Positions 6,584-14,747 of a stretch of 34,300 bases of DNA are shown piece by piece. The stretch lies in the NCBI GenBank assembly GCA_028291885.1, contig JAQGNJ010000229.1:1-34300 (forward strand). Direction: 5' to 3'. A program made the translations under genes and the position numbers. The stretch's first letter is position 1. Every line of letters begins with the position of its first letter. Below the pieces are notes generated by a model. It did not search any database and was not told where the DNA came from. It worked only from the letters and a program-made list of their open reading frames with translations. Source of the stretch: Ramlibacter sp. (lineage in GTDB: Bacteria; Pseudomonadota; Gammaproteobacteria; Burkholderiales; Burkholderiaceae_C).

Positions 6584-7618
6584 ATGTCGATCGAACTTCC
6601 GGTGCTCCGCCTTGGCCTGGCGGGGTTTTCCGCCCAGCAGGTCGCCGAACTCGACGCCCTGCTGCGCCGGTCGGCGCCTGGGCGGTACATCTGGCAGATC
6701 GGTCATTTCAACGACGCCGATGCCTGGTGGCTCAACGGGTCGCGGGTCCAGCGAGTCGCTGAAAACGCCATCCGCATCGTCCCGGCGATCCCGACCGAAC
6801 GTTCGCTGCAACTGAACATGGAAGAAGTGGACCGGCCGATCGGCTTCGGCCTGCCGCTTGCCTTTGCGCCTTCCGAGCCGAACTACACCTTCGATCCGGC
6901 GTCGCCGGCCAGCGTCAACCAGGTGCTGGAAAAGTTCGAAAGCTGGCTCCAGCCCATCGCCGCCCAGTTCTCGCTCGCCGCCCGCATCATCGAGCAGGAA
7001 AGCGTGCTCGGCTCGGCCTCCTACCATGTCGTTCTCAACGGCCAGTTGCTCGCCGTGGTCAACATGCTGGGCGACATCGGCGTCTTCCCGAGCGCGGGCC
7101 CGGCTGATTTCGACGACGCCATGTGGGTGCGCCAACCGGCAAAGAGCGGCATCCCCGAGTCCTTCGTCCGCACCTCGCTGTCCGAGCTGATGTGGCAATA
7201 CGCCTTGCGGACCACGCGCGACGTGCTGCCCAAGCGCTATCGCACCGGCCTGCTTTACTTCCGCCGCCCGCCGCACCTGCCGCAGCGCCTGCTGTCGGAT
7301 TCGCACCTGCTGGTGATGCGGGAACTGTCGGCAGGCGCCGGCGTCTTCGCCGACCTGCAGCAGCGCACCGGGATGGCCGCGGCGGCGCTGGCCAGGATCC
7401 TCGCGGCGCTGTACCTCGTGGGAACCATCACCTCCAACCCGAAGCGCGCGTCGGTGACGACGATCGGCGCCGTCCGCGACGAGGTCGAACCCAGCATCGG
7501 CATCCAGCACAGCGTCGTCCCGTCGGGGCTGGACGGCGAGTCGGTCCCGGCCACGCAGCCGCCGCGGCGCCGCAGGCTGGTCGACTTCACGCTTCCCGTT
7601 CCGCTGCTGCGGCGCTAA
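6584..7618 (+). CDS. Conserved hypothetical protein with C-terminal winged-helix-like region, 344 residues
   Basis: I do not recognise a named family. The ATG at 6584 has GAGAAGGA just upstream. The N-terminus (LRLGLAGFSAQQVAELDALL) looks like a response-regulator-like or sensory alpha/beta start. The middle holds a helical segment around residues 105-140 and a conserved-looking VNMLGDIGVFPSAGPADFDDAMW stretch. Residues ~240-290 (LLVMRELSAGAGVFADLQQRTGM, then LARILAALYLVGTITSNPKR) resemble a winged helix of the kind found in DUF4388-like or regulator C-termini. The tail is Arg/Pro-rich. There is no signal peptide. It has its own promoter, and its stop codon overlaps that of mpl tail to tail. 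A cytosolic regulatory or scaffold role is only a guess. Confidence 0.75.
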   Translation: MSIELPVLRLGLAGFSAQQVAELDALLRRSAPGRYIWQIGHFNDADAWWLNGSRVQRVAENAIRIVPAIPTERSLQLNMEEVDRPIGFGLPLAFAPSEPNYTFDPASPASVNQVLEKFESWLQPIAAQFSLAARIIEQESVLGSASYHVVLNGQLLAVVNMLGDIGVFPSAGPADFDDAMWVRQPAKSGIPESFVRTSLSELMWQYALRTTRDVLPKRYRTGLLYFRRPPHLPQRLLSDSHLLVMRELSAGAGVFADLQQRTGMAAAALARILAALYLVGTITSNPKRASVTTIGAVRDEVEPSIGIQHSVVPSGLDGESVPATQPPRRRRLVDFTLPVPLLRR

Positions 7619-8988
7619 GCCGCCTTCGCCAGCGCGGCCAGCAGGCGGCCGTGGAAGCCGCCGAAGCCGCCGTTGCTCATGCAAAGCACGTGGTCACCGG
7701 GACGCGCGGCCGCCAGCACCTGCTGCAACAGCTCCTCGACCGATCCCGCAACGCTGGCGCGCTGTCCCATCGGCGAGAGCGGCTCCCGCGGGTCCCAGCC
7801 CAGACCGGCGCCGTGGCAGAACGCGAGATCGACCTGCTCCAGGCTCCAGGGCAGCTGCGACTTCATCGTCCCCAGCTTCATGGTGTTGCTGCGCGGCTCG
7901 AACACCGCCAGGATGCGCTCCTTGCCGACCTTGCGCCTGAGGCCGTCGACGGTGGTGCGGATGGCGCTGGGGTGGTGTGCGAAGTCGTCGTAGACGGTAA
8001 CGCCGCCGATCACGCCAAGCAGTTCCATCCGGCGCTTGGCGTTCCTGAATTCGCACAGGGCCGCGGCAGCGGCCTCAGGCGTGACGCCGACGTGCTGCGC
8101 CGCCGCGATGGCGGCGAGCGCATTGAGCTGGTTGTGCACGCCGCTCAATTCCCATTGCACCTTGCCGGCCGGCCGTCCGCGTTCCAGCACCTCGAACGAA
8201 TCAGGCTCGCCTTCGGCGCCGAAGTCGCTGACGGCGGCGCCGAAACTGCGCACCTCGCTCCAGCAGCCCTGGTGCAGGACGCGGGCCAGGCTTTCCTCCA
8301 GGCCGTTCACCACCACCCGCCCGGACGTGGGAACGGTTCGCACGAGGTGATGGAACTGGCGCTCGATCGCGGCCAGGTCGTCGAAGATGTCCGCGTGGTC
8401 GAACTCCAGGTTGTTCAGGACGGCGGTGCGCGGCCGGTAGTGGACGAACTTGCTGCGCTTGTCGAAGAAGGCGGTGTCGTACTCGTCGGCCTCGATCACG
8501 AAGGCCGGTCCGGAACCCGTCCGGGCCGAGATGCCGAAGTTCAGCGGCACGCCGCCGACCAGGAAACCGGGCTGCCGGCCGGCGTGCTCGAGGATCCAGG
8601 CCAGCATCGACGTCGTCGTCGTCTTGCCGTGCGTGCCGGCCACGGCCAGCACGTGCCGGCCCTGCAGCAGGTTCTCGGCCAGCCATTGCGGCCCGCTGGT
8701 GTAGGCAGCGCCGGCATCGAGGATGGCTTCCATCAGCGGATAGCGCGGCTGGCCGTCCGCCGTCCGCGCGCGCGACACGACGTTGCCGACCACCCAGACA
8801 TCGGGCTTGAACGCCATCTGTTCCGCCCCATAGCCCTCGATCAGCTCGATGCCGAGCGCGCGGAGCTGGTCGCTCATCGGCGGGTAGACGCCGGTGTCGC
8901 AGCCCGTCACCCTGTGTCCCGCTTCGCGCGCCAGTGCGGCGACGCCTCCCATGAAAGTCCCGCAGATGCCGAGGATATGAATGTGCAT
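7615..8988 (-). CDS. mpl: UDP-N-acetylmuramate:L-alanyl-gamma-D-glutamyl-meso-diaminopimelate ligase
   Basis: Mpl reattaches the tripeptide released from old peptidoglycan to UDP-MurNAc, a recycling step in the cytosol. The 457 residues match the family. The Mur-ligase ATP motif GTHGKTTTT is at 118-126. The start HIHILGICGTFMGGVA is the typical Mpl N-terminus. VIEADEYDTAFFDKRSKF, LEFDHADIF, HNQLNALAAIAAA and FAHHPSAI (the C-terminal domain His/Pro motif that separates Mpl from MurC) are all present. The TAG stop overlaps the TAA of the convergent gene at 7616-7618. A GATAAT hexamer upstream overlaps the stop codon of the acyl-CoA ligase gene, so mpl can be transcribed alone or with it. Confidence 0.96.
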   Translation of the reverse strand: MHIHILGICGTFMGGVAALAREAGHRVTGCDTGVYPPMSDQLRALGIELIEGYGAEQMAFKPDVWVVGNVVSRARTADGQPRYPLMEAILDAGAAYTSGPQWLAENLLQGRHVLAVAGTHGKTTTTSMLAWILEHAGRQPGFLVGGVPLNFGISARTGSGPAFVIEADEYDTAFFDKRSKFVHYRPRTAVLNNLEFDHADIFDDLAAIERQFHHLVRTVPTSGRVVVNGLEESLARVLHQGCWSEVRSFGAAVSDFGAEGEPDSFEVLERGRPAGKVQWELSGVHNQLNALAAIAAAQHVGVTPEAAAAALCEFRNAKRRMELLGVIGGVTVYDDFAHHPSAIRTTVDGLRRKVGKERILAVFEPRSNTMKLGTMKSQLPWSLEQVDLAFCHGAGLGWDPREPLSPMGQRASVAGSVEELLQQVLAAARPGDHVLCMSNGGFGGFHGRLLAALAKAA

Positions 8989-8996
8989 GGGCCGGG

Positions 8997-9002
8997 ATTA
9001 TC
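8997..9002 (-). promoter_or_regulatory. -10 element of mpl
   Basis: The minus strand reads GATAAT, ending eight bases before the mpl ATG, and overlaps the stop codon of the upstream gene. The predicted start is about 8990, giving a two-base leader. Confidence 0.4.
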
Positions 9003-10635
9003 GGTGCCCGGCGAAGCGCTCCCTGAGCTTCATCTTCCAGAATTTGCCTGTAGATGTACGCGGCACGGCGTCGATGAACTCGTAGCGGTCCGGAAGCTGC
9101 CATTTCGCGAAGCCGTGCTGCAGCAAATGGGCGTTGAAGTCCTGCGCCGTCGCGGCTTGTCCAGGCTTCAGCACCACGCAGGCCAGGGGCCGCTCGCTCC
9201 ACTTCAGGTCCGGGATCGCGATCACCGCGGCTTCGGCGACCGCGGGGTGGGCCATGATCGCGTTCTCCAGGTCGACCGAGCTGATCCACTCGCCGCCGGA
9301 CTTGATCAGGTCCTTGGTGCGATCGCTGATCTTGACAAAACCGAGTCCGTCCACGGATGCGACATCGCCGGTGCGCAGCCAGCCGTCGGCCGTGAACTTC
9401 TCGGGGTCCGCCGGAACCTGGTGATAGCTGCCGGAGATGAACGGGCCGCGAACCTGGATTTCGCCGACGCTCTTGCCGTCCCAGGGCTGCTCGAGGCCTT
9501 CGTCGTCACGCACCCGCAGGTCAACCAGCGGCACCGGCACGCCTGCCATCGCGGCGCGCCGGTAGCGCTCGTCCTGCGTGGCCTCGCGCAACTCCGCGCG
9601 CGGATAGGCGATCGTGCAGACGGGCGAGGTCTCGGTCATGCCCCAGCCCTGCATGATCCAGATGCCGTGACGGTCGAAGGCGCGGATCAGCGCTTCCGGG
9701 ACCGCCGCTCCTCCCACCAGCGAGCGCATGCCCTTGGGCAGCTTCCAGCGGCCGTGGTTCGGCGAGCCTTCGGCCTGCGCGGCATCGAATGCCTGGATCA
9801 GACTCATCCAGATCGTCGGGACGCCCAGCGACAGCGTCGGCGGCTCCAGCTGCATCAGGTCCAGCAGGTCATCGGGATGCAGGTGCGGCCCTGGGAACAC
9901 CAGCTTGACGCCCATCATCATGGCGCCGTACGGCATGCCCCAGCTGTTGGCGTGGAACATCGGCGTGACCGGCAGCACCACGTCCGTTCCGCGCAAGCCC
10001 CAGAAATCCCCCAGGCTCGCGACCAGCGTGTGCAGCACGGTCGACCGGTGCGAATAGACGACGCCCTTGGACCGCCCCGTCGTGCCCGACGTGTAGCACA
10101 TGGCGACGGGGTCGTTCTCGTCGTGCGGCTCGTACTGGAAGGCGTCCGGATCGGCGTCGGCGATCAGTGCTTCGTAGTCGACGAACTCCGGCGGCACGGG
10201 CGCGCCCGAGAACGGAAAGACGATCACCTTCTCGAACTTGTGCAGGCCGGCGAATTGCTTGTACAGAGGCAGGAGCACATCGTCGACGACGAGGAACCGA
10301 TCCTGCGCGTCGCCGGCGATCCAGCCGATCTCGTCGGGCGAGAGCCGCAGGTTGAGCGTGTGCATGACGCCGCCGGCGGCCGGGATGCCGAAGTAGCACT
10401 CGAGGTGCGCGTGGTGGTTCCAGCACAGGGTGGCGACGCGGTCGCCCTTGTTCATCCCGAATTTTTTCAGCGCGGCGGCCAGCGAACGCGTGCGCCGGTA
10501 ATACTCGCCGAAACTGTGCCGGCGCAGTGTCTTGTCCGGCAGGCGCGACACGATCTCGTTGCCGGCGAACAGCCGGCCCGCGCGGTCCAGCAAGTGGTTG
10601 AGCGACAGCGGGACGTCCATCATCGTGCTTTGCAT
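8998..10635 (-). CDS. Medium/long-chain acyl-CoA synthetase (AMP-forming)
   Basis: The enzyme activates a carboxylate with ATP via an acyl-AMP intermediate and transfers it to CoA. The ATG at 10635 is chosen because GAGGAG lies five bases upstream; an earlier ATG at 10659 has no RBS. The 545 residues show the adenylate-forming signature YTSGTTGRSKGV (from residue 181), the QGWGMTETSP motif, the hinge region DGWLRTGDVASVD, and the A10-like Lys in TSTGKFWKMKLRE at the C-terminus. NLRLSPDEIGWIAGDA is typical of FadD/AlkK-type ligases. Chain-length specificity cannot be read from sequence. It is transcribed divergently from the gene at 10702. Confidence 0.92.
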   Translation of the reverse strand: MQSTMMDVPLSLNHLLDRAGRLFAGNEIVSRLPDKTLRRHSFGEYYRRTRSLAAALKKFGMNKGDRVATLCWNHHAHLECYFGIPAAGGVMHTLNLRLSPDEIGWIAGDAQDRFLVVDDVLLPLYKQFAGLHKFEKVIVFPFSGAPVPPEFVDYEALIADADPDAFQYEPHDENDPVAMCYTSGTTGRSKGVVYSHRSTVLHTLVASLGDFWGLRGTDVVLPVTPMFHANSWGMPYGAMMMGVKLVFPGPHLHPDDLLDLMQLEPPTLSLGVPTIWMSLIQAFDAAQAEGSPNHGRWKLPKGMRSLVGGAAVPEALIRAFDRHGIWIMQGWGMTETSPVCTIAYPRAELREATQDERYRRAAMAGVPVPLVDLRVRDDEGLEQPWDGKSVGEIQVRGPFISGSYHQVPADPEKFTADGWLRTGDVASVDGLGFVKISDRTKDLIKSGGEWISSVDLENAIMAHPAVAEAAVIAIPDLKWSERPLACVVLKPGQAATAQDFNAHLLQHGFAKWQLPDRYEFIDAVPRTSTGKFWKMKLRERFAGHR

Positions 10636-10687
10636 GCGGTCTCCTCGTTTGCAGGTCACTTTACGTCCGCCGGCGGCCCAATGCCTG

Positions 10688-10693
10688 CAGAAT
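10688..10693 (+). promoter_or_regulatory. -10 element of the 10702 gene
   Basis: CAGAAT is placed so that the predicted transcription start is about 10700, two bases before the ATG at 10702. This favours 10702 over the upstream ATG at 10681, which would lie before the transcript start. Confidence 0.35.
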
Positions 10694-10701
10694 CAACCCT
10701 G

Positions 10702-11286
10702 ATGGACAACGTGAAATCGGAGATCGCAGCCACGGCTGCGCGGATGGTGGTGGAGGAGGGCCTGGAATACGGGCCGGCCAAGCGGCGTGCCGTGCGCCAG
10801 CTGGGTCTCCCCGCCCGCACGGCGCTGCCGGACAACGATGCGGTGGAAGATTCCGTGCGCGAATACATCGAGCTGTTCTGCGCCGACACCCAGCCCGCCG
10901 AACTCGAGGCCCTGCGCCGGCTCGCCGTCACCTGGATGGAAAGGCTGGCGATGTTCCGGCCTTACCTGGGCGGCGCGGTCTGGCACGGCACGGCGACGCG
11001 GCTGTCGGACATCTACCTGCAGCTGTTTTGCGACGACCCGAAATCGGCCGAGATCGCGCTGATCGAGCACCAGGTCGACTACGAAGCGCGGACGGTGACC
11101 GGCTTCAACGGCGAATTGGTGGAGGCGTTGAGCCTGTCCAGCCTGAGCCCGGAACTGGGGGAGCCGATCGGCGTGCACCTTCTGATCTACGACCACGACG
11201 ACGTTCGCGGGGCGCTGCGGCCGGATGCAAAGGGCAGGGTTCCGCGGGGGGACATCAATGCCGTGCGGGCGATGCTGGGACAATGA
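10702..11286 (+). CDS. Conserved hypothetical protein (family sometimes labelled UDP-N-acetylmuramate-alanine ligase)
   Basis: The 194-residue protein starts DNVKSEIAATAARMVVEEGLEYGPAKRRA, a helical N-terminus found in an uncharacterised betaproteobacterial family. The middle (YLGGAVWHGTATRLSDIYLQLFCDDPKSAEIALI) has a G-x-V-x-G-T and D-x-x-L-Q-L-F-x-D pattern like a minimal nucleotidyltransferase-type fold. The tail contains YDHDDVRGALRPDAKGRVPRGD. Homologues are, from memory, often annotated as a Mur ligase, but nothing here resembles one: there is no GxxGKTT and the protein is far too short. An upstream in-frame ATG at 10681 would add seven residues. The gene ends five bases before the TlpA-like gene, so both are probably one operon. 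Confidence 0.78.
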   Translation: MDNVKSEIAATAARMVVEEGLEYGPAKRRAVRQLGLPARTALPDNDAVEDSVREYIELFCADTQPAELEALRRLAVTWMERLAMFRPYLGGAVWHGTATRLSDIYLQLFCDDPKSAEIALIEHQVDYEARTVTGFNGELVEALSLSSLSPELGEPIGVHLLIYDHDDVRGALRPDAKGRVPRGDINAVRAMLGQ

Positions 11287-11290
11287 CGCC

Positions 11291-11854
11291 ATGGATTCCT
11301 CTTTCCCCCGATTCGGCGAAGTCCGGACCCTGACGAATCGCCGCCGGCTGCTGTATGGCGCCGTCGCCGTCGCCGCAGCCGCGGCCGGCGCCGGCCTGGC
11401 ATGGTGGCGGCACACGCCGGGCGAAGCTTCCAGCGACGCCACGACCACGCTCTGGAACAGCAGTTTCGACACGCCGCAAGGCGCGCAGCTGGCGATGCAG
11501 GCATTCCGCGGCAAACCACTGTTGCTCAATTTCTGGGCGACCTGGTGTCCGCCCTGCATCGAAGAGTTGCCGATGATTGACGCGTTCTATCGCCAAAATG
11601 CGTCGAAAAGCTGGCAAGTCCTCGGACTGGCGATCGACCAGCCGAGCGCAGTGAGGACGTTCCTGGCCCGCACGCCGGTCAGTTTCCCGATCGGGCTCGC
11701 CGGTCTGGAGGGGACCGAACTGGGCAAATCCCTGGGAAATGCCAGCGGCGGACTACCTTTCACCGTGGTGCTGTCGGCGGACGGTCGTTTGCTCCACCGT
11801 AAAATGGGCCGGCTCACGGACGCCGACCTCGCCGCCTGGAGCCAGCCGGCCTAG
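11291..11854 (+). CDS. TlpA-like membrane-anchored thioredoxin
   Basis: This is a 187-residue periplasmic thiol-disulfide reductase of the TlpA/ResA type. The N-terminal helix (about residues 21-38, after NRRR) anchors it to the inner membrane. The redox motif WCPPC is at 85-89 within LLNFWATWCPPCIEELP. A cis-Pro follows in GGLPFTVVLSADGRLL. Such proteins usually keep apocytochrome c or other secreted Cys proteins reduced. No cytochrome maturation genes are in the window, so the partner is unknown. The ATG is four bases after the preceding stop. A GACAAT at 11279-11284 gives a predicted start exactly at the ATG. Confidence 0.9.
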   Translation: MDSSFPRFGEVRTLTNRRRLLYGAVAVAAAAAGAGLAWWRHTPGEASSDATTTLWNSSFDTPQGAQLAMQAFRGKPLLLNFWATWCPPCIEELPMIDAFYRQNASKSWQVLGLAIDQPSAVRTFLARTPVSFPIGLAGLEGTELGKSLGNASGGLPFTVVLSADGRLLHRKMGRLTDADLAAWSQPA

Positions 11855-11942
11855 CGGGAAACCTCCCGAGCCGGCCCCCGCGCTGGTTCCCAAGCCGGCA
11901 GTCGAAATAAAAAATAGCGAAACATAGCGGAAGAAAATTAAA

Positions 11943-11972
11943 GAAGGCGTGAATTGGAGTAAATTCGCCTTC
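11943..11972 (+). promoter_or_regulatory. Imperfect inverted repeat upstream of accB
   Basis: GAAGGCG (11943-11949) pairs with CGCCTTC (11966-11972). An inner AATT/AATT pair is separated by a two-base bulge. It lies in an AT-rich spacer between the TlpA-like gene and accB, 26 bases before the accB ATG. There is no clean T-run, so it may be a weak terminator, an operator or part of the accB 5' leader. Confidence 0.45.
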
Positions 11973-11998
11973 CTTTGGTTGCATCCGCTGGAGAGCAC

Positions 11999-12451
11999 AT
12001 GGACTTGCGCAAGCTGAAGACGTTGATCGACCTGGTGTCGGAGTCGAACGTCTCCGAACTCGAAATTACCGAAGCCGAAGGCAAGGTGCGGATCGTCAAG
12101 GGGGCGCCCGGCGGCAGCCATGGCGCGCCCGCGCAGGCCTTCGCCGCACACCCCGCGGCAGGCCCGGTTCCGCTTGCGGCAGCCGCGCCCGCGGTCGCCG
12201 CGCCCGAAACGCCGGCCGGCCACATCGTCAAGTCGCCGATGGTCGGCACCTTCTACCGCTCCTCCAGCCCCGGCGCCAAACCTTTCATCGAGATCGGCAG
12301 CCAGGTCAAGGAAGGCGAGACCATCTGCATCATCGAGGCGATGAAGATCCTCAACGAGATCGAAGCCGACAAGGGCGGGACCGTCACCCAGATCCTGTGC
12401 CAGAACGGCCAGGCCGTGGAATACGGCCAGGCCCTGGTGGTCATCGAATAA
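11999..12451 (+). CDS. accB: Acetyl-CoA carboxylase biotin carboxyl carrier protein
   Basis: AccB carries the biotin that shuttles CO2 from biotin carboxylase to the carboxyltransferase in the first committed step of fatty acid synthesis. The protein is 150 residues. An N-terminal helix pair ([22 protein letters not shown]) is followed by an Ala/Pro-rich flexible linker (about 38-73) and a biotinyl domain. In that domain [11 protein letters not shown] forms the thumb region, and the biotinylated lysine is Lys116 in [18 protein letters not shown] just upstream acts as RBS. accC follows after eight bases. Confidence 0.97.
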   Translation: MDLRKLKTLIDLVSESNVSELEITEAEGKVRIVKGAPGGSHGAPAQAFAAHPAAGPVPLAAAAPAVAAPETPAGHIVKSPMVGTFYRSSSPGAKPFIEIGSQVKEGETICIIEAMKILNEIEADKGGTVTQILCQNGQAVEYGQALVVIE

Positions 12452-12459
12452 GCGCGCCC

Positions 12460-13809
12460 ATGTTCAAGAAAATCCTGGTCGCGAACCGCGGAGAAATTGC
12501 ACTACGGATCCAGCGGGCCTGCCGCGAACTCGGGGTCAAGGCCGTGATGGTGTATTCCGAGGCCGACCGCGAGGCCAAGTACGTCAAGCTGGCCGAGGAA
12601 GCGGTCTGCATCGGGCCGGCGCCGTCGCCGCAAAGCTACCTCAATATGCCGGCCATCATTTCGGCCGCCGAGGTGACCGATGCCGAAGCGATCCATCCCG
12701 GCTACGGTTTCCTGAGCGAAAACGCCGACTTCGCCGAGCGCGTGGAAAAGAGCGGCTTCCAGTTCATCGGCCCGACGCCCGAATCGATCCGCATCATGGG
12801 CGACAAGGTCTCGGCCAAGCAGGCCATGATCAAGGCTGGCGTGCCTTGCGTGCCGGGCTCCGAGGGCGAGCTGCCCGACGACCCGGTGGTGATCCGCCGC
12901 ACGGCCAAGGCCGTCGGCTACCCGGTCATCATCAAGGCGGCCGGCGGCGGCGGCGGCCGCGGCATGCGGGTGGTCCACACCGAGGCGGCCCTGATCAACG
13001 CCGTGCAGATGACCAAGGCCGAGGCCGGCGCGGCGTTCGGCAATCCGGCCGTCTACATGGAAAAGTTCCTGCAGAACCCGCGCCACATCGAGATCCAGAT
13101 CCTGTGCGACAAGCACAAGAACGGCGTCTACCTGGGCGAGCGCGACTGCTCCATGCAGCGCCGCCACCAGAAGGTGATCGAGGAAGCGCCGGCGCCCGGC
13201 ATCCCGCGCAAGCTGATCGAGAAGATCGGCGAGCGCTGCGTCGCCGCCTGCAAGAAGATCGGCTACCGCGGCGCCGGCACCTTCGAATTCCTCTACGAGG
13301 ACGGCGAGTTCTATTTCATCGAGATGAACACGCGGGTCCAGGTGGAGCATCCGGTCACCGAGCTGATCTCGGGCGTCGACATCGTCAAGACGCAGATCAT
13401 GGTGGCGGCCGGCGAGAAGCTGCCTTTCGCGCAGCGCGACGTCACGCTGCGCGGCCACGCGATCGAGTGCCGGGTCAACGCCGAGGACGCGTACAAGTTC
13501 GTGCCGTCGCCGGGCCGCATCACGATGTGGCATGCGCCGGGCGGCCCCGGCGTGCGGGTCGATTCGCACGTCTACACGAACTACTTCGTACCGCCGAACT
13601 ACGATTCGATGATCGGCAAGATCATCGTGCACGGCGACACGCGCGAGCAGGCGCTGGCCCGGATGCGCACGGCGCTGCTCGAGACGGTGGTCGAGGGCAT
13701 CAACACCAACATCCCGCTGCACCGCGAGCTGATGGTCGACGCCAAGTTCATGGCCGGCGGCACCAACATCCACTACCTCGAAGAGTGGCTGTCGCGGCAC
13801 AAGCGCTGA
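12460..13809 (+). CDS. accC: Acetyl-CoA carboxylase biotin carboxylase subunit
   Basis: AccC carboxylates the biotin of AccB using ATP and bicarbonate. The 449 residues match the family. The N-terminal domain begins [31 protein letters not shown] is followed by the ATP-grasp Gly-rich loop [13 protein letters not shown]. Metal and bicarbonate residues lie in [16 protein letters not shown], and the C-terminal domain has ECRVNAED and [12 protein letters not shown]. The start is eight bases after accB, so the two are translationally linked. Confidence 0.98.
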   Translation: MFKKILVANRGEIALRIQRACRELGVKAVMVYSEADREAKYVKLAEEAVCIGPAPSPQSYLNMPAIISAAEVTDAEAIHPGYGFLSENADFAERVEKSGFQFIGPTPESIRIMGDKVSAKQAMIKAGVPCVPGSEGELPDDPVVIRRTAKAVGYPVIIKAAGGGGGRGMRVVHTEAALINAVQMTKAEAGAAFGNPAVYMEKFLQNPRHIEIQILCDKHKNGVYLGERDCSMQRRHQKVIEEAPAPGIPRKLIEKIGERCVAACKKIGYRGAGTFEFLYEDGEFYFIEMNTRVQVEHPVTELISGVDIVKTQIMVAAGEKLPFAQRDVTLRGHAIECRVNAEDAYKFVPSPGRITMWHAPGGPGVRVDSHVYTNYFVPPNYDSMIGKIIVHGDTREQALARMRTALLETVVEGINTNIPLHRELMVDAKFMAGGTNIHYLEEWLSRHKR

Positions 13810-13822
13810 TCGCGTCCGTTCC

Positions 13823-14704
13823 ATGTTCGAGCTGCGCCTGCTGGCCCCCGAAAACCGGGTTGAAACCCTGAGCGACGCGCTGGAGGCGCTCGATGCGCTG
13901 AGCGTGTCCCTGGAAGACGCGGACGCGCAGACCCCCGCGGAGCAGGCGCTGTTCGGCGAGCCCGGCATGCCGCCGCCCAAAGAAGGCTGGCTTCGTTCCC
14001 GCGTGGTGGCGCTTTTCGGCACGCGGGCAGCGGCCGAGGAAGCCGCCACGCTGTTGCAGGCCCAGGATTTCTTCCAGGGTTGCGGCGTCGCCGGGATCGA
14101 GAACGTGCCGGCGCAGGACTGGGTGCGGCTGACGCAATCGCAGTTCGCGCCGGTGGAGATCACGCCCGAGTTCTGGATCGTTCCCACCTGGCACGAGCCG
14201 CCCGGGCAGGCGACGCAGGTGATCCGGCTCGACCCCGGGCTGGCATTCGGCACCGGCACCCATCCCACGACGCGCATGTGCCTGCGCTGGATCGCGCAGC
14301 ATCCGCAGGCGGGCCGGCGGGTGCTCGACTACGGCTGCGGCTCCGGCATCCTGGCGATCGGCGCCGCCAAGTTCGGCGCGACCGACATCGACGCCGTCGA
14401 TATCGACGAAGCGGCGGTTCGCGCCACCGAGGCCAACGCCCGGGCCAACGAGGTCGCGCTGGTAGCCGGCTTGCCGGACCGCGCACAGGGCCGCTACCAG
14501 ACCGTGCTGGCCAACATCCTGGCTTCGCCGCTCAAGGTGCTGGCGCCGCTGCTTTGCGCCCATGTGGCGCCGGGCGGCTCGCTCGTCCTGGCCGGAATCC
14601 TGGAGCGGCAGGTCGACGAGTTGAAGCAGGCCTATGCACCGTATGCCGCGCTCGAGGTCGGCGACGCCGAGGAGGGCTGGGTGCTGATGACCGCGCGCCT
14701 CTGA
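13823..14704 (+). CDS. prmA: Ribosomal protein L11 methyltransferase
   Basis: PrmA trimethylates ribosomal protein L11 using S-adenosylmethionine. The 293 residues have an N-terminal L11-recognition domain (about 1-60), a linker, and a class I methyltransferase domain. GLAFGTGTHPTT leads into the SAM-binding loop DYGCGSGILAIGAAKFGA. DIDAVDIDE carries the acidic SAM-ribose ligand, and LANILASPL is the catalytic-side N-x-L motif. It begins 13 bases after accC, in the accBC-prmA order common in Burkholderiales. Confidence 0.96.
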   Translation: MFELRLLAPENRVETLSDALEALDALSVSLEDADAQTPAEQALFGEPGMPPPKEGWLRSRVVALFGTRAAAEEAATLLQAQDFFQGCGVAGIENVPAQDWVRLTQSQFAPVEITPEFWIVPTWHEPPGQATQVIRLDPGLAFGTGTHPTTRMCLRWIAQHPQAGRRVLDYGCGSGILAIGAAKFGATDIDAVDIDEAAVRATEANARANEVALVAGLPDRAQGRYQTVLANILASPLKVLAPLLCAHVAPGGSLVLAGILERQVDELKQAYAPYAALEVGDAEEGWVLMTARL

Positions 14705-14732
14705 GACCGGTCCCGCCCGGCGGGTCGCTCGA

Positions 14733-14738
14733 TACAAT
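14733..14738 (+). promoter_or_regulatory. -10 element of the DUF3426 gene
   Basis: TACAAT lies nine bases before the ATG at 14748. The predicted start at about 14745 leaves a three-base leader. No Shine-Dalgarno sequence is visible. Confidence 0.4.
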
Positions 14739-14747
14739 CGGCGGCTC

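Noticed and set aside
7123-11286. A 4.1-kb open frame on the + strand opposite mpl and the acyl-CoA ligase
   Set aside because: It is the GC-skewed antisense shadow of two clear minus-strand genes. Only its last 585 bases, beyond the ligase start, encode a real protein (10702-11286).
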